A stretch of 31,621 nt of DNA, taken from the NCBI GenBank assembly GCA_946042285.1, contig CAMGDK010000003.1, positions 1 to 31,621 of the forward strand, given 5' to 3'. Shown in pieces: positions 1-8,156 of this stretch; the stretch's first letter is position 1, and the number at the start of each line of letters is the position of its first letter. This DNA comes from an uncultured Clostridia bacterium. Lineage in GTDB: Bacteria > Bacillota > Clostridia > Oscillospirales > Acutalibacteraceae. The translations under genes were made by a program, and so were the position numbers. The notes under the pieces were generated by a model. The model worked only from the letters and a program-made list of their open reading frames with translations. It was not told the origin of the DNA and searched no databases.

Positions 1-2176
1 AAAGGTTATACACAACCTTATCCGAGCTTAAGTAAAGCTTGTTATCCTTTAGCTCAGATTTGATTTTAGCCTTACGAAGCTTCAAATCAACAGGAGGTGC
101 AAAGAACTCCGTTGTCGTAATACCGTTGCAATCAATACGAAGAACGGTATCCTTATCGACAGTGATTTCCGGCAGTCTTTCAAAGCTGTTCGCAGCAAGA
201 ATAATTTTTTGCTCGTCCTTGCTTTTGAGCCTGCCGTTTATTGTGTAAAGAGTGAGAGTGATGTTAAGCTCCTGCTCCTTGAGAGTATCGTTGTGAGCAA
301 CAAGAAGTGCACTGTTACCGTCCTTTTTACATGTAACTGCAACAGGAGCAAAGAAGTCCCTTGCCTTGTACTGAAGCGCCTTCGGAACACCCTCAAAGTC
401 AACCGATGACCAGCTCGGACAATTCCAAACATCGTTATACTGCCAATAGATTGAGCCGTTGCATCTGCCCTTGTTTTGACGGAAATGAACCGTTGCATTT
501 TTTATACATTCAGCCTGAACTATACCCGTAAGATACGGCAAGGCTTCAAAGCGCTGCGGAAAATCAAACATCTCCGTGAGGTAAAACAGCATTTTCTTGT
601 TACCGCCGACGCACTTTTGATGAGAATTAAAGCTGTCGGATGTAATTTCAAGCTGATCCTCCTTTGCAAAGGTCTTAATCGCCTTCATTGACGGAAGCGA
701 CTCCAATCCAAACTCGGAAAGGAAGCGTGAATATCTTGACTGATAATAGTCAAGAGGCTTTAAGCCGTGCCAAACATTCCACATGTGAGTGTCGCCGTAA
801 TTATCCGACGAAATATTCTTTAGGAATGATTCACCGATTGGTGATGTAGGAATATAATCAATCTGAGTCTTGCCCTCCATAGCGTTTGGCAGAGTTTCAT
901 AAAAGAACTCCTTATACGCCTTCATAAGCTTGCTTGATGCAGGCATGTATGAAAACATGGTTTCAATCTCGTTGTTGCCGCACCATACTGCAAGCGACGG
1001 ATGAGTTGTCATTCTTGCAACATTAGCCTCAACCTCTTCAAGAACATTTGCGGTAAAGTCGCTGTCATAAAACGGATAAAGCTGACATGCAAAGCAGAAA
1101 TCCTGCCATATAAGCAGTCCTTTTTCGTCGCACTGCTCAAGAAGATAGTCGCTTGCATAGCTGCCTCCGCCCCACACTCTTATGATATTAAAGTTTGACC
1201 TTAATGCAAGGTCAATGTAGTAATCGACCGTACTGTTGTCGCTGTCCTCGTAAATTGCAGAGAAAGGAATAAGGTTTGCGCCCTTTGCAAACATTTTCTC
1301 GCCGTTAAGAACAAGGCAGAAATTCTCGCCGTACTCGTCCTTACTTCTGTCGAGCCTGATTGAACGCAATCCTATTTTCTTTACCACCTTATCCTCCGCA
1401 TTTTCAAAAACGACTGAATAAAGAGGCTGACGCTCCTTTTGCGACATATCACGGGTGTACCAAAGCTGTGGATTGTCAATCTCGAACACATTGCTGTCGG
1501 ATGTAATTTTTTCACCTGAAGGCGTTAGGATATATACTGTATCTGCGTTATCGGCACTTACGGTAACAACGGATTTTTCGGCATTCGTTTCCTGATTGAT
1601 GGCTATATTTTCAATTCTGCGGTTATAGGCACAAATGCTGATGTCATCGGTAATTCCGCAATACGGAACACACGGTCCCCAGTCCCATCCGAAGTGACAT
1701 CCCGGCTTTCTTATGTACGGAATACCGTCAACGCCGTTGCTGTTTTTAGGAAGAGAATTTTCCTCCTGCTTTGCTTTAATATATTTGTATGCCGACTCAA
1801 AGTGAAGCGTGATGCAGTTTGAGCCTGCGACAAGATAATCCTTTATTTCAAAATCTGCAGGGACATAAGCGTTTTTGCTGACAAACGCCTTTTTGCCGTT
1901 AATCGAGCAGGTGCAAAGCGTATCAAGACAATTGCACTGAAGCCTGATATGCTCAAAGGCAAGCGTGCTTTCATCAATTTCAAAAAAGCGTGAAAACTCA
2001 TAATCGTGCTCGGCGGTCTTAAGAGCCTCCTCCTCTTTTCCCGAAATGAGAGGATTTTTAATTACACCGTTTTCAATGAGATTACCGAAGTCGGTACCGG
2101 GCACTCTTGCAGAAATCGTTTGACCGGTTGTGCAGTTTTTCATCTGCCATTTTCCGTTAAGAGATAAGCTGAACAT
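1..2176 (-). CDS. Beta-mannosidase, glycoside hydrolase family 2 (3' end missing)
   Basis: This enzyme would remove terminal beta-linked mannose from manno-oligosaccharides, probably in the cytoplasm because no signal peptide is visible. The gene runs off the left edge: 725 codons are present and family members are usually 800-850 residues, so roughly 100 C-terminal residues are missing. The ATG at 2176 follows AAAGGAG at a good distance. The N-terminal sugar-binding domain starts at MFSLSLNGKWQM. The motif IRKPGCHFGWDWGP (about residues 160-175) is typical of beta-mannosidases rather than beta-galactosidases. RVWGGGSY and IWQDF lie in the TIM barrel. The acid/base Glu is in WCGNNE (residue 403) and the nucleophile Glu in LSEFGLES (residue 488). 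It is divergent from the GH3 gene and probably shares its control region. The family is sure; the exact substrate is inferred from motifs. Confidence 0.95.
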   Translation of the reverse strand, partial: MFSLSLNGKWQMKNCTTGQTISARVPGTDFGNLIENGVIKNPLISGKEEEALKTAEHDYEFSRFFEIDESTLAFEHIRLQCNCLDTLCTCSINGKKAFVSKNAYVPADFEIKDYLVAGSNCITLHFESAYKYIKAKQEENSLPKNSNGVDGIPYIRKPGCHFGWDWGPCVPYCGITDDISICAYNRRIENIAINQETNAEKSVVTVSADNADTVYILTPSGEKITSDSNVFEIDNPQLWYTRDMSQKERQPLYSVVFENAEDKVVKKIGLRSIRLDRSKDEYGENFCLVLNGEKMFAKGANLIPFSAIYEDSDNSTVDYYIDLALRSNFNIIRVWGGGSYASDYLLEQCDEKGLLIWQDFCFACQLYPFYDSDFTANVLEEVEANVARMTTHPSLAVWCGNNEIETMFSYMPASSKLMKAYKEFFYETLPNAMEGKTQIDYIPTSPIGESFLKNISSDNYGDTHMWNVWHGLKPLDYYQSRYSRFLSEFGLESLPSMKAIKTFAKEDQLEITSDSFNSHQKCVGGNKKMLFYLTEMFDFPQRFEALPYLTGIVQAECIKNATVHFRQNKGRCNGSIYWQYNDVWNCPSWSSVDFEGVPKALQYKARDFFAPVAVTCKKDGNSALLVAHNDTLKEQELNITLTLYTINGRLKSKDEQKIILAANSFERLPEITVDKDTVLRIDCNGITTTEFFAPPVDLKLRKAKIKSELKDNKLYLSSDKVVYNL

Positions 2177-2234
2177 CGTTTACTCCTTTATTTTTTTTAA
2201 TTGTGCTTTTTAGTACGCTGAACAAAAATCGAGA

Positions 2235-2271
2235 ATAGTATAGCATAAATTAACAAAATATGCTATACTAT
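2235..2271. promoter_or_regulatory. Perfect 13-bp palindrome between divergent glycosidase genes (putative operator)
   Basis: ATAGTATAGCATA (2235-2247) and its exact reverse complement (2259-2271) are separated by 11 A/T-rich bases. Each arm contains a TATACT-like -10 hexamer, one on each strand, so the site would overlap divergent promoters for the beta-mannosidase and the GH3 gene. No good -35 box is at the right distance on either side, which would fit promoters that need an activator. The operator role is inference. Confidence 0.55.
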
Positions 2272-2354
2272 ATATCACATTAGTTGAAAAATTAAGATTA
2301 TGAATTGTTTTTACGGCAAATTTTCAGCAAAAATCATTTGTGAGAGGATTTACT

Positions 2355-4784
2355 ATGAATCTTAAGGTTAAGTTGGAAAATACGATTTCAAAGATTGTAA
2401 ACAAGCTTGACACAAGCTCTGTTGCGCAGGACGAGAACAAGGCTAAGGGCGAGAAAAAGCCATTTGGCACAATGCCTGAGCTTGTCAGAGCCTCCGGCGA
2501 GGAGAGTATTGTTTTACTGAAAAACGACAAAAACACACTTCCGTACAGAGCCGATACGGAAATTGCGGTTTTCGGCAGATGCCAGATTGACTATTTTTAT
2601 GTGGGCTACGGCAGTGGCGGTGATGTTAACGCTCCGTATTTAATCAATCCTATCGAGGGACTTGAAAATTGCGGTGCAAAAATCAACCCAGAGCTTAAGG
2701 CATACTACAAAAAATGGTGCGCGGAAAATCCTGTTAACCATGGCTGGTGGGGACACTGGCCGATGTGCTATCCGGAGCCGGTACTCGATGAGTCACTTGT
2801 TAAAAGTGCTGCAAAAAGGAGTGATACTGCGCTCGTTATTATCGGCAGAGCTGCAGGCGAGGACAGAGAAAACACTCTTGAAAAGGGAAGCTTTTATCTA
2901 AACGACGAGGAGAAAAGGCTTCTTGATACGGTAACTGCTTATTTTGACAGCGTTACTGTTGTGCTTGACTGCGGCAATATCATCGACCTTGAATGGACAA
3001 TCAAATACGGCGACAAAATCTCTGCGCTTGTATATGGCTGGCAGGGCGGTATGGAAAGCGGCAGCTCGCTTGCCCGTGTGCTTTGCGGTAAGGTTAATCC
3101 GTCGGGTAAGCTTGCCGACACCATTGCAATTACATACAACGACTATCCGAGCGCTAAGGATTTCGGCAACAAGGATTTCAACAACTACACCGAGGATATT
3201 TATGTAGGATACAGATATTTTGAAAGCTTTTGCAAGGACAGAGTGCTTTATCCTTTCGGCTTCGGCTTGAGCTATACAAGCTTTGAAATAAAGCCGAATA
3301 AGCTTGAATTTGACGGTGAGAATGTAAATATTAAGGTCAGCGTTTCAAACACGGGAGAGGTTGCAGGTAAGGAGGTAGTGCAGATTTATGTCAGCGCTGC
3401 TCAGGGTAAGCTTTCAAAGCCTGCATTTTCACTCGTTGCCTTTCAAAAAACAAAGGAGCTTGCTCCTAACGAATGTCAAGAGCTTGAATTTACAATTTCC
3501 GCTTACACCTTTGCTTCATTTGACGACACGGGAAAAACCGGCAACAAGCTATCCTACATACTTGAGGAGGGCGAATATAAATTCTTTGCCGGCAACAGTG
3601 TAAGAAATAACAAGCTGTGCGCAAGCTTCACTCTCGACAGTGACAGGCTTTTAGTTAGGCTCGACAAGATTTGCACCGTTCAAAACGGCTTTAACAGAAT
3701 TGTAGCAAAGGAAAAGGACGGCAGGCTTGTTCCTGAGACGGAGCCTGTTCCCACATCTACACCGTATCTGCAAAAGAGGATTATTGAAAATCTGCCGACA
3801 GAGCTTGGATACAAGGAAAACAGCTACTCATTCAATCAGGTTAAAAGCGGTGAAATTACGCTTGATGAATTTATAACCTGCCTTACAAACGAGGAGCTTG
3901 AGGCTCTCACAAGAGGTCAGGGAATGATGAACAGCCCTTATGGTGTTGAGGGCAACGCAGGTGCATTTGGCGGAATCATCGACTCACTTCAAAGCAAGGA
4001 TGTTCCCGCCGTAATCACGACAGACGGTCCTGCCGGCATTAGAATTACACAGTACGCCTCTCTCATTCCATGCGGCACTGCACTTGCCTGCACATGGAAC
4101 ACTCCGCTTGTTGAGGAGCTTACAACGGAAATGGGCAGAGAGCTTAAGGAAAAGGGCTCGGATGTTCTTCTCGCTCCCGGTATGAACATACACAGAAATG
4201 TTCTTTGCGGAAGAAACTTTGAGTATTTCTCCGAGGATCCTTTGCTCAGCGGTAAAATGGCTGCCGCCTATGTAAGAGGTATTCAGGCGCATGGCAAATC
4301 TGCATGTCCAAAGCATTTTGCATGCAACAATCAAGAGGTTAACAGAACAAAGAACGACTCTCGTATCTCTCAAAGGGCACTTCGCGAAATCTATCTTAAG
4401 GGATTTGAAATATGCGTTAAGGAGGCAAAGCCTCTCAACATAATGACAAGCTACAACAAAATCAACGGCGTGTGGAGTCATTACAATTTTGACCTTGCAA
4501 CTACTGTTTTGAGAAAGGAATGGGGATATACCGGCTGTGTAATGACAGATTGGTGGATGCAAAAATCAAAGAGTCCCGAATTCCCTAACATACGCACAAA
4601 TGCTTACAGAGTTCGTGCTCAGGTCGATGTGTATATGCCGGGCAATCATTCAAGAGTACCGAAGCCGTACAAATCCGACGGCACACTGCTTGAGACAATA
4701 GGCACGCGAAACGGCTTTACAAGAGCAGAGATGGAAAGGACTGCAAAAACAGTCTTAAGCCTTATTCTCAAGCTGAATAAATGA
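2355..4784 (+). CDS. Glycoside hydrolase family 3 (beta-glucosidase-like) with permuted domain order
   Basis: Predicted to hydrolyse terminal beta-linked glucose or a related sugar from oligosaccharides. It has 809 residues and no signal peptide, so it is probably cytoplasmic. The ATG at 2355 follows AGAGGA by 6 bases; an in-frame GTG at 2340 is rejected. The domain order is reversed relative to most GH3 enzymes. The GH3 C-terminal domain comes first (about 40-310), with SIVLLKNDKNTLP, the glycine loop GYGSGG, the likely acid/base Glu169 in GRAAGEDREN and the end motif YPFGFGLSYTSF. A fibronectin-III-like domain follows (about 315-440). The catalytic barrel is last (about 520-760), with DGPAGIR, GRNFEYFSEDP, KHFACNNQE and the nucleophile Asp732 in MTDWW. 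Known permuted GH3 enzymes occur in Ruminococcus albus and Butyrivibrio. Exact sugar specificity cannot be read from the sequence. Confidence 0.94.
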   Translation: MNLKVKLENTISKIVNKLDTSSVAQDENKAKGEKKPFGTMPELVRASGEESIVLLKNDKNTLPYRADTEIAVFGRCQIDYFYVGYGSGGDVNAPYLINPIEGLENCGAKINPELKAYYKKWCAENPVNHGWWGHWPMCYPEPVLDESLVKSAAKRSDTALVIIGRAAGEDRENTLEKGSFYLNDEEKRLLDTVTAYFDSVTVVLDCGNIIDLEWTIKYGDKISALVYGWQGGMESGSSLARVLCGKVNPSGKLADTIAITYNDYPSAKDFGNKDFNNYTEDIYVGYRYFESFCKDRVLYPFGFGLSYTSFEIKPNKLEFDGENVNIKVSVSNTGEVAGKEVVQIYVSAAQGKLSKPAFSLVAFQKTKELAPNECQELEFTISAYTFASFDDTGKTGNKLSYILEEGEYKFFAGNSVRNNKLCASFTLDSDRLLVRLDKICTVQNGFNRIVAKEKDGRLVPETEPVPTSTPYLQKRIIENLPTELGYKENSYSFNQVKSGEITLDEFITCLTNEELEALTRGQGMMNSPYGVEGNAGAFGGIIDSLQSKDVPAVITTDGPAGIRITQYASLIPCGTALACTWNTPLVEELTTEMGRELKEKGSDVLLAPGMNIHRNVLCGRNFEYFSEDPLLSGKMAAAYVRGIQAHGKSACPKHFACNNQEVNRTKNDSRISQRALREIYLKGFEICVKEAKPLNIMTSYNKINGVWSHYNFDLATTVLRKEWGYTGCVMTDWWMQKSKSPEFPNIRTNAYRVRAQVDVYMPGNHSRVPKPYKSDGTLLETIGTRNGFTRAEMERTAKTVLSLILKLNK

Positions 4785-4792
4785 TTACAAGG

Positions 4793-4827
4793 AAAAGGCT
4801 TCCCTTGATTTAAAGGGAAGCCCTTTT
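4793..4827. terminator. Bidirectional intrinsic terminator
   Basis: GGCTTCCCTT (4797-4806) pairs perfectly with AAGGGAAGCC (4813-4822) around a 6-base loop. It is flanked by AAAA on the left and CTTTT on the right, so it can end the GH3 transcript on + and the M23 peptidase transcript on -. Confidence 0.88.
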
Positions 4828-4843
4828 GCGTATAAGGCAACTC

Positions 4844-5560
4844 TTATTCACTTTTTCCCATAACATCAAGCGGATTTACATGCTTGCCGTCAAGTATTGT
4901 CTCAAAGTGAAGGTGAGCCTGCTGCTTTGCTTCAAACGGCACCTTGCCGACAGCTCCGAGTGTTTGACCGATTGTTACATAGTCACCCTGTGACACATTA
5001 ACGGCATCCATTCCGCAATAGCATGCAATCAGCTTGCCGCCGTGGTCAATCTTGATGACATTGCCCAAGAGGTTATCCTTTTCAACGCTCATTACAAGTC
5101 CGTCATTGATTGCAACGACCTTTGAGCCTGCTGCACACTTAAAATCAATTGCAGTGTGTGAGCGGTAGTCGCCCATTGTGTCATTCAGCACAAGCTCCTG
5201 CGTGTAGCCGTTAAGCACCGTCTCGTTGCACGGATACTTATAAAAAGATTTATACGGAGTATTCGTTTCCCCTGCCTCCATTGTAGGAGCCTCGGTTGTC
5301 GGCTTTTTCTTTTTCTTCGTTACATTTTCCGAGCCTGTTGTCTGTACGGCAGTTGTTGAGGTTGCCTCAAGCCTTGTCGTAATTGCCCTTTGCACCGCTG
5401 TTGTTTTCGTTTCGACAACGGTTGTTGCCTCGTTTACATCGGTTGTGTTTTTTGAATTCATTGAGAAATACACAACAAGTCCGAGTGCAATAATGCACAG
5501 GCAAATCACAGAAAAAAGAGCTCTTAAATTATTGTTATTTGACCTATCCTTTGTAGCCAT
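4844..5560 (-). CDS. Membrane-anchored M23 family (LytM-like) peptidase, SpoIIQ-like
   Basis: A 238-residue protein with a short cytoplasmic start, one membrane helix (about 13-33), a Thr/Lys-rich linker (about 38-105) and an extracellular M23 domain (about 110-235). The zinc-binding set looks complete: His135 and Asp139 in HTAID, and His216/His218 in HLHFE. It is therefore probably an active cell-wall endopeptidase. The order TM, linker, TMGDYRSH-type entry and late M23 domain resembles SpoIIQ, the forespore protein of endospore formers whose clostridial versions keep the zinc ligands; the sporulation role is inference. The ATG at 5560 follows GAGGTG by 7 bases; an in-frame ATG at 5581 lacks a site. 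It lies 48 bases after the LCP gene, with a hairpin over its ribosome binding site. Confidence 0.88.
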   Translation of the reverse strand: MATKDRSNNNNLRALFSVICLCIIALGLVVYFSMNSKNTTDVNEATTVVETKTTAVQRAITTRLEATSTTAVQTTGSENVTKKKKKPTTEAPTMEAGETNTPYKSFYKYPCNETVLNGYTQELVLNDTMGDYRSHTAIDFKCAAGSKVVAINDGLVMSVEKDNLLGNVIKIDHGGKLIACYCGMDAVNVSQGDYVTIGQTLGAVGKVPFEAKQQAHLHFETILDGKHVNPLDVMGKSE

Positions 5561-5565
5561 AAATA

Positions 5566-5597
5566 AACACCTCAAAAGCATTATGCCCCGAGGTGTT
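5566..5597 (-). promoter_or_regulatory. Stem-loop covering the ribosome binding site of the M23 gene
   Basis: On the minus strand AACACCTC (5597-5590) pairs perfectly with GAGGTGTT (5573-5566) across a 16-base loop. The second arm contains the GAGGTG Shine-Dalgarno sequence of the M23 peptidase. It could reduce translation of the second gene. It could also act as a weak terminator because TATTT follows. Confidence 0.5.
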
Positions 5598-5608
5598 ATT
5601 TTTATTCA

Positions 5609-6838
5609 TTATTCTTCGTCTAAAGTGCCTTCAAGGTCTGATTTACCTAAATTATAGATAAAGTCGATAAGCATTGCTTTGTTTGAATCGGTATCAATAC
5701 TGATTACACTGTTGCCTTGAATTGTGGCATACGACCATGTTGTGTCAAACGGAACCTTCTCCTGATAAATGCTTCCGCCAAGGCAAAGCGCAGCCCTTGA
5801 TGCAAGGCTCATGATTTCGCCCTTTGACAAGCTTGTCTCGATATACGGCGCACTGTTAAAGGCAACCTTGTAAAGCTTAAACGGGTTTGATTTAACCTCG
5901 CTTAAAATTGATTTAATAACGGTTCTTTGCCTCTTTGTACGCTCAAAATCCGTATCAATTTTTCTTATTCTGCTATATGCAAGCGCTTGCTCGCCCGTCA
6001 GCTTATTCTTGCCCGCTTCAATTTTTACATTACCGTATCTTTTGGGATGCTTGTTGATTTCCTTTGCTTCCTTTTTGCTGACATCAACCTCAACACCGCC
6101 GATGCTGTCAACAAGCACCTTGAACATCTCAAAGTCGGTAACGACATAGCCGTCAATGTCAACTCCGAAATTATACTCAATTGTGTCAACAACATTTTGG
6201 TAGCCGCCGTCAGCGCAGGCAGCATTAAGCCTTTGCTCGTATCCCAGCGACGGGATATACACCCAGCTGTCACGAAGAAATGATGTAATCTTAACGCAGC
6301 GATGCTTCATATCGAACGAAACAAGCATCATCGTGTCGGAACGGGAAGCGTCGGACTCCTCGTCGCTCCTTGCGTCAACTCCCAAAAGAAGAACATTTTT
6401 TACCATTGAACTGCTCATCAAATCCGAGCTGTTGACATATTCGTTATCACTGCCTTCGTTATAGTTAACTCTTGCAAGCACCGGCATAACCGAGCCGACA
6501 AGGACAAGAATTACCGCAAGGACAGCGGCAAGAATTTTTTTCTTTAATGATTTTCTTTTTGGTTTATTATCATTTTTATTCGGTCTGCCGGCGGAGGATT
6601 GTCTGCTTCTCTCCCTGCCGGTGTCAAAATCCTCAAACGCCTCACTCTGAAAGCGGACCTCACGGCTTGCGCGCTGTGAGCGCTGATTGTCTCTGATAAT
6701 GTCATCGCTGCCCGAGCCCTTGCCGAACATATCGAGGTCAAGGTCGTTGTGTCCGTAATAGTTTTCGTCCTCAGGAACAGTTCTGTCTCTGTATTTATTA
6801 TTGTTTTTTTCAAAATCGTTATCATCAAATTTAGGCAT
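5609..6838 (-). CDS. LytR-CpsA-Psr (LCP) family cell-wall polymer ligase
   Basis: LCP enzymes transfer undecaprenyl-linked polymers such as teichoic acid or capsule onto peptidoglycan outside the membrane. This protein has about 409 residues: a long charged cytoplasmic N-terminus (1-100, rich in Asp, Asn and Arg), one membrane helix (about 103-122) and an extracellular LCP domain. Visible LCP motifs are LLLGVDARSDEE, SDTMMLVSFD, SFLRDSWVYIP, DSIGGVEVDV and LAYSRIRKIDTDFERTKRQR, which carry the Arg/Asp residues that bind the pyrophosphate lipid. Two ATGs lie in tandem (6841 and 6838). The second sits 7 bases after GGAGG and is chosen, but the first is possible. A TTGAAA-17-TAAAAT promoter lies just upstream and the M23 peptidase follows in the same direction, suggesting a two-gene wall operon. 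Confidence 0.93.
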   Translation of the reverse strand: MPKFDDNDFEKNNNKYRDRTVPEDENYYGHNDLDLDMFGKGSGSDDIIRDNQRSQRASREVRFQSEAFEDFDTGRERSRQSSAGRPNKNDNKPKRKSLKKKILAAVLAVILVLVGSVMPVLARVNYNEGSDNEYVNSSDLMSSSMVKNVLLLGVDARSDEESDASRSDTMMLVSFDMKHRCVKITSFLRDSWVYIPSLGYEQRLNAACADGGYQNVVDTIEYNFGVDIDGYVVTDFEMFKVLVDSIGGVEVDVSKKEAKEINKHPKRYGNVKIEAGKNKLTGEQALAYSRIRKIDTDFERTKRQRTVIKSILSEVKSNPFKLYKVAFNSAPYIETSLSKGEIMSLASRAALCLGGSIYQEKVPFDTTWSYATIQGNSVISIDTDSNKAMLIDFIYNLGKSDLEGTLDEE

Positions 6839-6859
6839 CATCGCACCTCCGATAAACTG

Positions 6860-6888
6860 ATTTTACTATATATTATTTATCTTTTCAA
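6860..6888 (-). promoter_or_regulatory. Promoter of the LCP gene
   Basis: On the minus strand TTGAAA (6888-6883), a 17-base spacer and TAAAAT (6865-6860) form a good sigma-A promoter about 20 bases before the LCP start. It is divergent from, and close to, the rnpB promoter. Confidence 0.65.
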
Positions 6889-6906
6889 CTATCATTTCAA
6901 AATATG

Positions 6907-6936
6907 TTGACAATTGCAGGTGTTTTATTCTAAAAT
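6907..6936 (+). promoter_or_regulatory. rnpB: Promoter of rnpB
   Basis: TTGACA (6907-6912), an 18-base spacer and TAAAAT (6931-6936). The predicted start near 6943 coincides with the first paired helix of RNase P RNA. Confidence 0.8.
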
Positions 6937-6942
6937 ATAAGA

Positions 6943-7272
6943 AGCGAGTTGTCGAGGCAATTGCGCGCTTCGGCGTGAGGAAAGTCCGAGCAGCACAGAG
7001 CAGGATAACGGCTAACAGCCGCCGAGGGTGACCTTAGGGAAAGTGCAACAGAAATAAACCGCCTCTTTTGAGGTAAGGGTGGAAAGGCGAGGTAAGAGCT
7101 CACCGAGGAGATGGAGACACCTCCTGCCATGTAAACCCTATCCGCTGCAACATCGACTAAAGGGTTGTTTGCTCGACACATAACTTTGAAGGATGGCTTC
7201 AGCACAGGAGCAATTCTGTGCGCAGATAGATAATTGCCCAATACAGAACTCGGCTTATTGGCAACTCGCAAT
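6943..7272 (+). ncRNA. rnpB: RNase P RNA component (bacterial class A-like)
   Basis: Catalytic RNA that removes the 5' leader from precursor tRNAs. GCGAGTTG (6944-6951) pairs with CAACTCGC (7262-7269), forming the closing helix P1. The highly conserved core GAGGAAAGTCCGAGC lies close to the 5' end near 6977, and the conserved 3' segment with ATACAGAA and GGCTTATT lies near 7240-7260. The length of about 330 nt is slightly below the usual 350-400. No terminator is visible after P1: the aldolase start codon follows only 26 bases after the helix. The exact 3' end is an estimate. Confidence 0.93.
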
Positions 7273-7295
7273 TTATCATTAGGGGTAGTAATATT

Positions 7296-8138
7296 ATGTT
7301 GGTGAATATGAGAGAGCTTCTTGCAGATGCTCAAAGGGGCAACTACGCTGTCGGCTCTTTCTCCGTTGCTAATATGGAAATGGTGCTTGGTGTGCTAAAG
7401 GCTGCAAGGGAGCTTAACGCACCTGTCATTCTCCAAATTGCAGAGGTAAGGCTTAAGCAAAGTCCGCTTGAAATTATCGGACCGCTCATGGTTGCCGCGG
7501 CAGAGGCTGCGAACACTCCTGTTGCAGTCCATTTTGACCACGGCAAAACTATTGAAAAAATCACTCAGGCGCTCGACATCGGCTTTACATCGGTTATGTT
7601 TGACGGCTCACATCTTCCGCTTGATGAAAACATTGAGATGACTAAACGAGTTATTGAAATAGCCGAGGAGTACGACGCTGCCGTTGAGGCGGAAATCGGT
7701 TGTGTAGGCGGAAGCGAGGACGGCAGTGAGGATATTGCAATTAACTGCACTCGACTTGAGGATGCAATCAAATTTGAGGCTCAAACAAATGTTGATGCAC
7801 TTGCTATCGCAATCGGCAACGCTCACGGCAACTACAAAAGCACTCCGAAGCTTCGATTTGATATACTTGAGGAGGTTGAGAAAAATACAGACCTTCCTCT
7901 TGTTCTCCACGGCGGAACAGGTATAACGCCTGACGATTTTGTTCGTTGTGCAAAAACAGGTATTAAGAAAATAAACATCGCAACTGCAACCTTTGACTCT
8001 GTTGAGCATACTGTTCGCACTTGCTATGACGATAAAAAAATTAACGGCTATTACGACCTTCAATCAGCAGAGGTTGAGGGCGCTTATCAAAATGCAAAAA
8101 AGCACATTTTGATTTTCGGCACAGATAATAAAGCATAA
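7296..8138 (+). CDS. Class II (zinc) fructose-bisphosphate aldolase family, possibly IolJ-like
   Basis: A 280-residue zinc-dependent aldolase that splits a ketose bisphosphate or related phosphosugar to give dihydroxyacetone phosphate. The start MLVNMRELL is the usual class II opening; AGGGG lies 10 bases before the ATG. HFDHG carries the catalytic Asp and a zinc His; VEAEIG, IGNAHG and LHGGTGI supply further metal and phosphate-binding residues. Its stop lies 18 bases before an IolC-type kinase. In inositol breakdown, IolJ cleaves the product of IolC to DHAP and malonate semialdehyde, so IolJ activity is a reasonable inference. Fructose- or tagatose-bisphosphate aldolase is equally possible from the sequence alone. 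It lies directly downstream of rnpB with no separate promoter that I can see. Confidence 0.9.
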   Translation: MLVNMRELLADAQRGNYAVGSFSVANMEMVLGVLKAARELNAPVILQIAEVRLKQSPLEIIGPLMVAAAEAANTPVAVHFDHGKTIEKITQALDIGFTSVMFDGSHLPLDENIEMTKRVIEIAEEYDAAVEAEIGCVGGSEDGSEDIAINCTRLEDAIKFEAQTNVDALAIAIGNAHGNYKSTPKLRFDILEEVEKNTDLPLVLHGGTGITPDDFVRCAKTGIKKINIATATFDSVEHTVRTCYDDKKINGYYDLQSAEVEGAYQNAKKHILIFGTDNKA

Positions 8139-8156
8139 AATAAAGGGGTATTTATT

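Noticed and set aside
3984..4562. A 192-codon open frame on the minus strand inside the GH3 gene
   Set aside because: It is antisense to the conserved catalytic barrel, has no ribosome binding site and no recognisable motif; the GH3 frame explains the sequence.
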